Positions 63,500 through 64,000 of a DNA stretch of 64,000 nucleotides are shown here, one piece after another. Location: positions 62,001-126,000 of the forward strand of contig NZ_CAKMHQ010000014.1 in NCBI RefSeq assembly GCF_927312905.1, read 5' to 3'. Each line of letters opens with the position of its first letter. Position 1 is the first letter of the stretch. The DNA comes from Candidatus Nitrotoga sp. 1052 (lineage in GTDB: Bacteria > Pseudomonadota > Gammaproteobacteria > Burkholderiales > Gallionellaceae). Under the pieces are notes generated by a model. The model was not told the origin of the DNA. It saw nothing but the letters and a program-made list of their open reading frames with translations, and ran no database searches. The position numbers and the translations under genes are program-made.

Positions 63500-64000
63500 A
63501 TGTCCATTCAGTGGTTTCCCGGTCACATGGTTTCGGCGCGCAAAAAAGCAGCCGAAACCATGGAACGCATCGATGTGATAATAGAAGTGCTGGATGCACG
63601 CGTGCCGGAAGCAGGCAGCAATCCTGTCATTAAGGAGTTGCGCTTGCATCGCCAGCGGCCCTGCCTGAAAATCCTCAATAAATCCGATCTGGCGGATCCT
63701 GCTGTCACTACTGCCTGGCTGAACTTCTACAATGAACAGAAAGGAATTAAGGCCGTAGCGCTATCCTGCAAAAAACCGGGAGATGTCGCCAAGATTCCAG
63801 GTTTGTGCGAGATGCTCGCCCCGCATCGTGATATCAGACTTAAACCGTTGCGCATGATGATCATGGGCATCCCCAATGTAGGGAAATCCACACTGATAAA
63901 TGCGCTGCTGAAACGCCGGGTGGCAGCTGTAGGTGACGAGCCGGCAGTGACCAAAAATCAGCAGGGATTCGACCTGAATGAACGGATGACGCTGATCGAT
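63500..64000 (+). CDS. Ribosome biogenesis GTPase RbgA/YlqF family, 3' truncated by window edge
   Basis: The first 167 codons of a circularly permuted GTPase. It opens IQWFPGHMVSARKKA, then has the G4 motif NKSD (in ILNKSDL) before the G1 P-loop GIPNVGKST, the order typical of YlqF/RbgA. DARVPEAGSN is also characteristic. These enzymes act in late assembly of the large ribosomal subunit. The C-terminal half is outside the window. The upstream 213 bases hold no gene. Confidence 0.93.
   Translation, partial: MSIQWFPGHMVSARKKAAETMERIDVIIEVLDARVPEAGSNPVIKELRLHRQRPCLKILNKSDLADPAVTTAWLNFYNEQKGIKAVALSCKKPGDVAKIPGLCEMLAPHRDIRLKPLRMMIMGIPNVGKSTLINALLKRRVAAVGDEPAVTKNQQGFDLNERMTLID

Overview
The window looks like a chromosomal segment of a motile, respiring betaproteobacterium. 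The order of the chemotaxis and flagellar genes, the yhdP-nitrilase-tldD run beside glnE, and PEP-CTERM surface proteins would suit the Nitrosomonadales (Gallionella/Sideroxydans-like). That placement is an inference from gene content and style; no rRNA or other decisive marker is present.

Layout. 1-3.9 kb: a phosphorelay cassette (hybrid histidine kinase cut by the window edge, two single-domain response regulators, an Hpt protein). 4.1-13.1 kb: a chemotaxis block on the minus strand (MCP, cheY, STAS protein, cheA, MCP, cheW, cheR, cheD, cheB) with a near-consensus FliA promoter in front. 13.2-23.9 kb: flagellar rod, hook, ring and junction genes flgBCDEFGHIJ then flgKL, with a second FliA-like promoter before flgKL. 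Together these sense signals, set CheA/CheY phosphorylation and build the basal body and hook. 24.1-27.5 kb: a single-chain MmeI-like restriction-modification protein whose reading frame carries an in-frame DUF559 nuclease domain bounded by 35-bp inverted repeats. 27.7-29.2 kb: a double-receiver protein with one dead receiver, then a small membrane protein that looks like an integron gene cassette.

29.5-40.5 kb is housekeeping: ilvD, tldD, a nitrilase-family amidase, yhdP and glnE. Just after glnE lies the 3' half of a tRNA-Arg(ACG), followed by a mosaic (40.6-45.3 kb): a PEP-CTERM cysteine-peptidase-like protein, a RAYT remnant, two oppositely oriented IS630 fragments, and between them a small cytochrome c, a ferric-reductase-like flavocytochrome and a cytochrome b5-like protein. 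45.3-50.5 kb has a DUF1853 protein, a SAM methyltransferase, a pair of Fur-box-like sites ahead of a DUF2325 gene and an FMN-binding-domain gene, and acs.

50.5-55.3 kb is an insertion-sequence graveyard (IS1182/IS5-like, IS21-like and IS5-like remnants, one apparently intact IS3 element) around an ice-binding-like PEP-CTERM protein. 55.6-64 kb holds a DUF3617 protein, a coupled Sel1-repeat/J-domain pair, a beta-carbonic anhydrase, an unrecognised ORF, an AlgJ/AlgI-like O-acyltransferase pair and the start of an RbgA/YlqF-type GTPase cut by the window end.

The observations most worth following are the DUF559 insertion inside the restriction gene, a c-di-GMP-type MshEN-like motif pair inside CheA, the integron-cassette-like unit at 28.6-29.2 kb, the tRNA-Arg scar and the Fur-controlled DUF2325/FMN pair. 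All family calls are read from motifs by eye; no database search was run.
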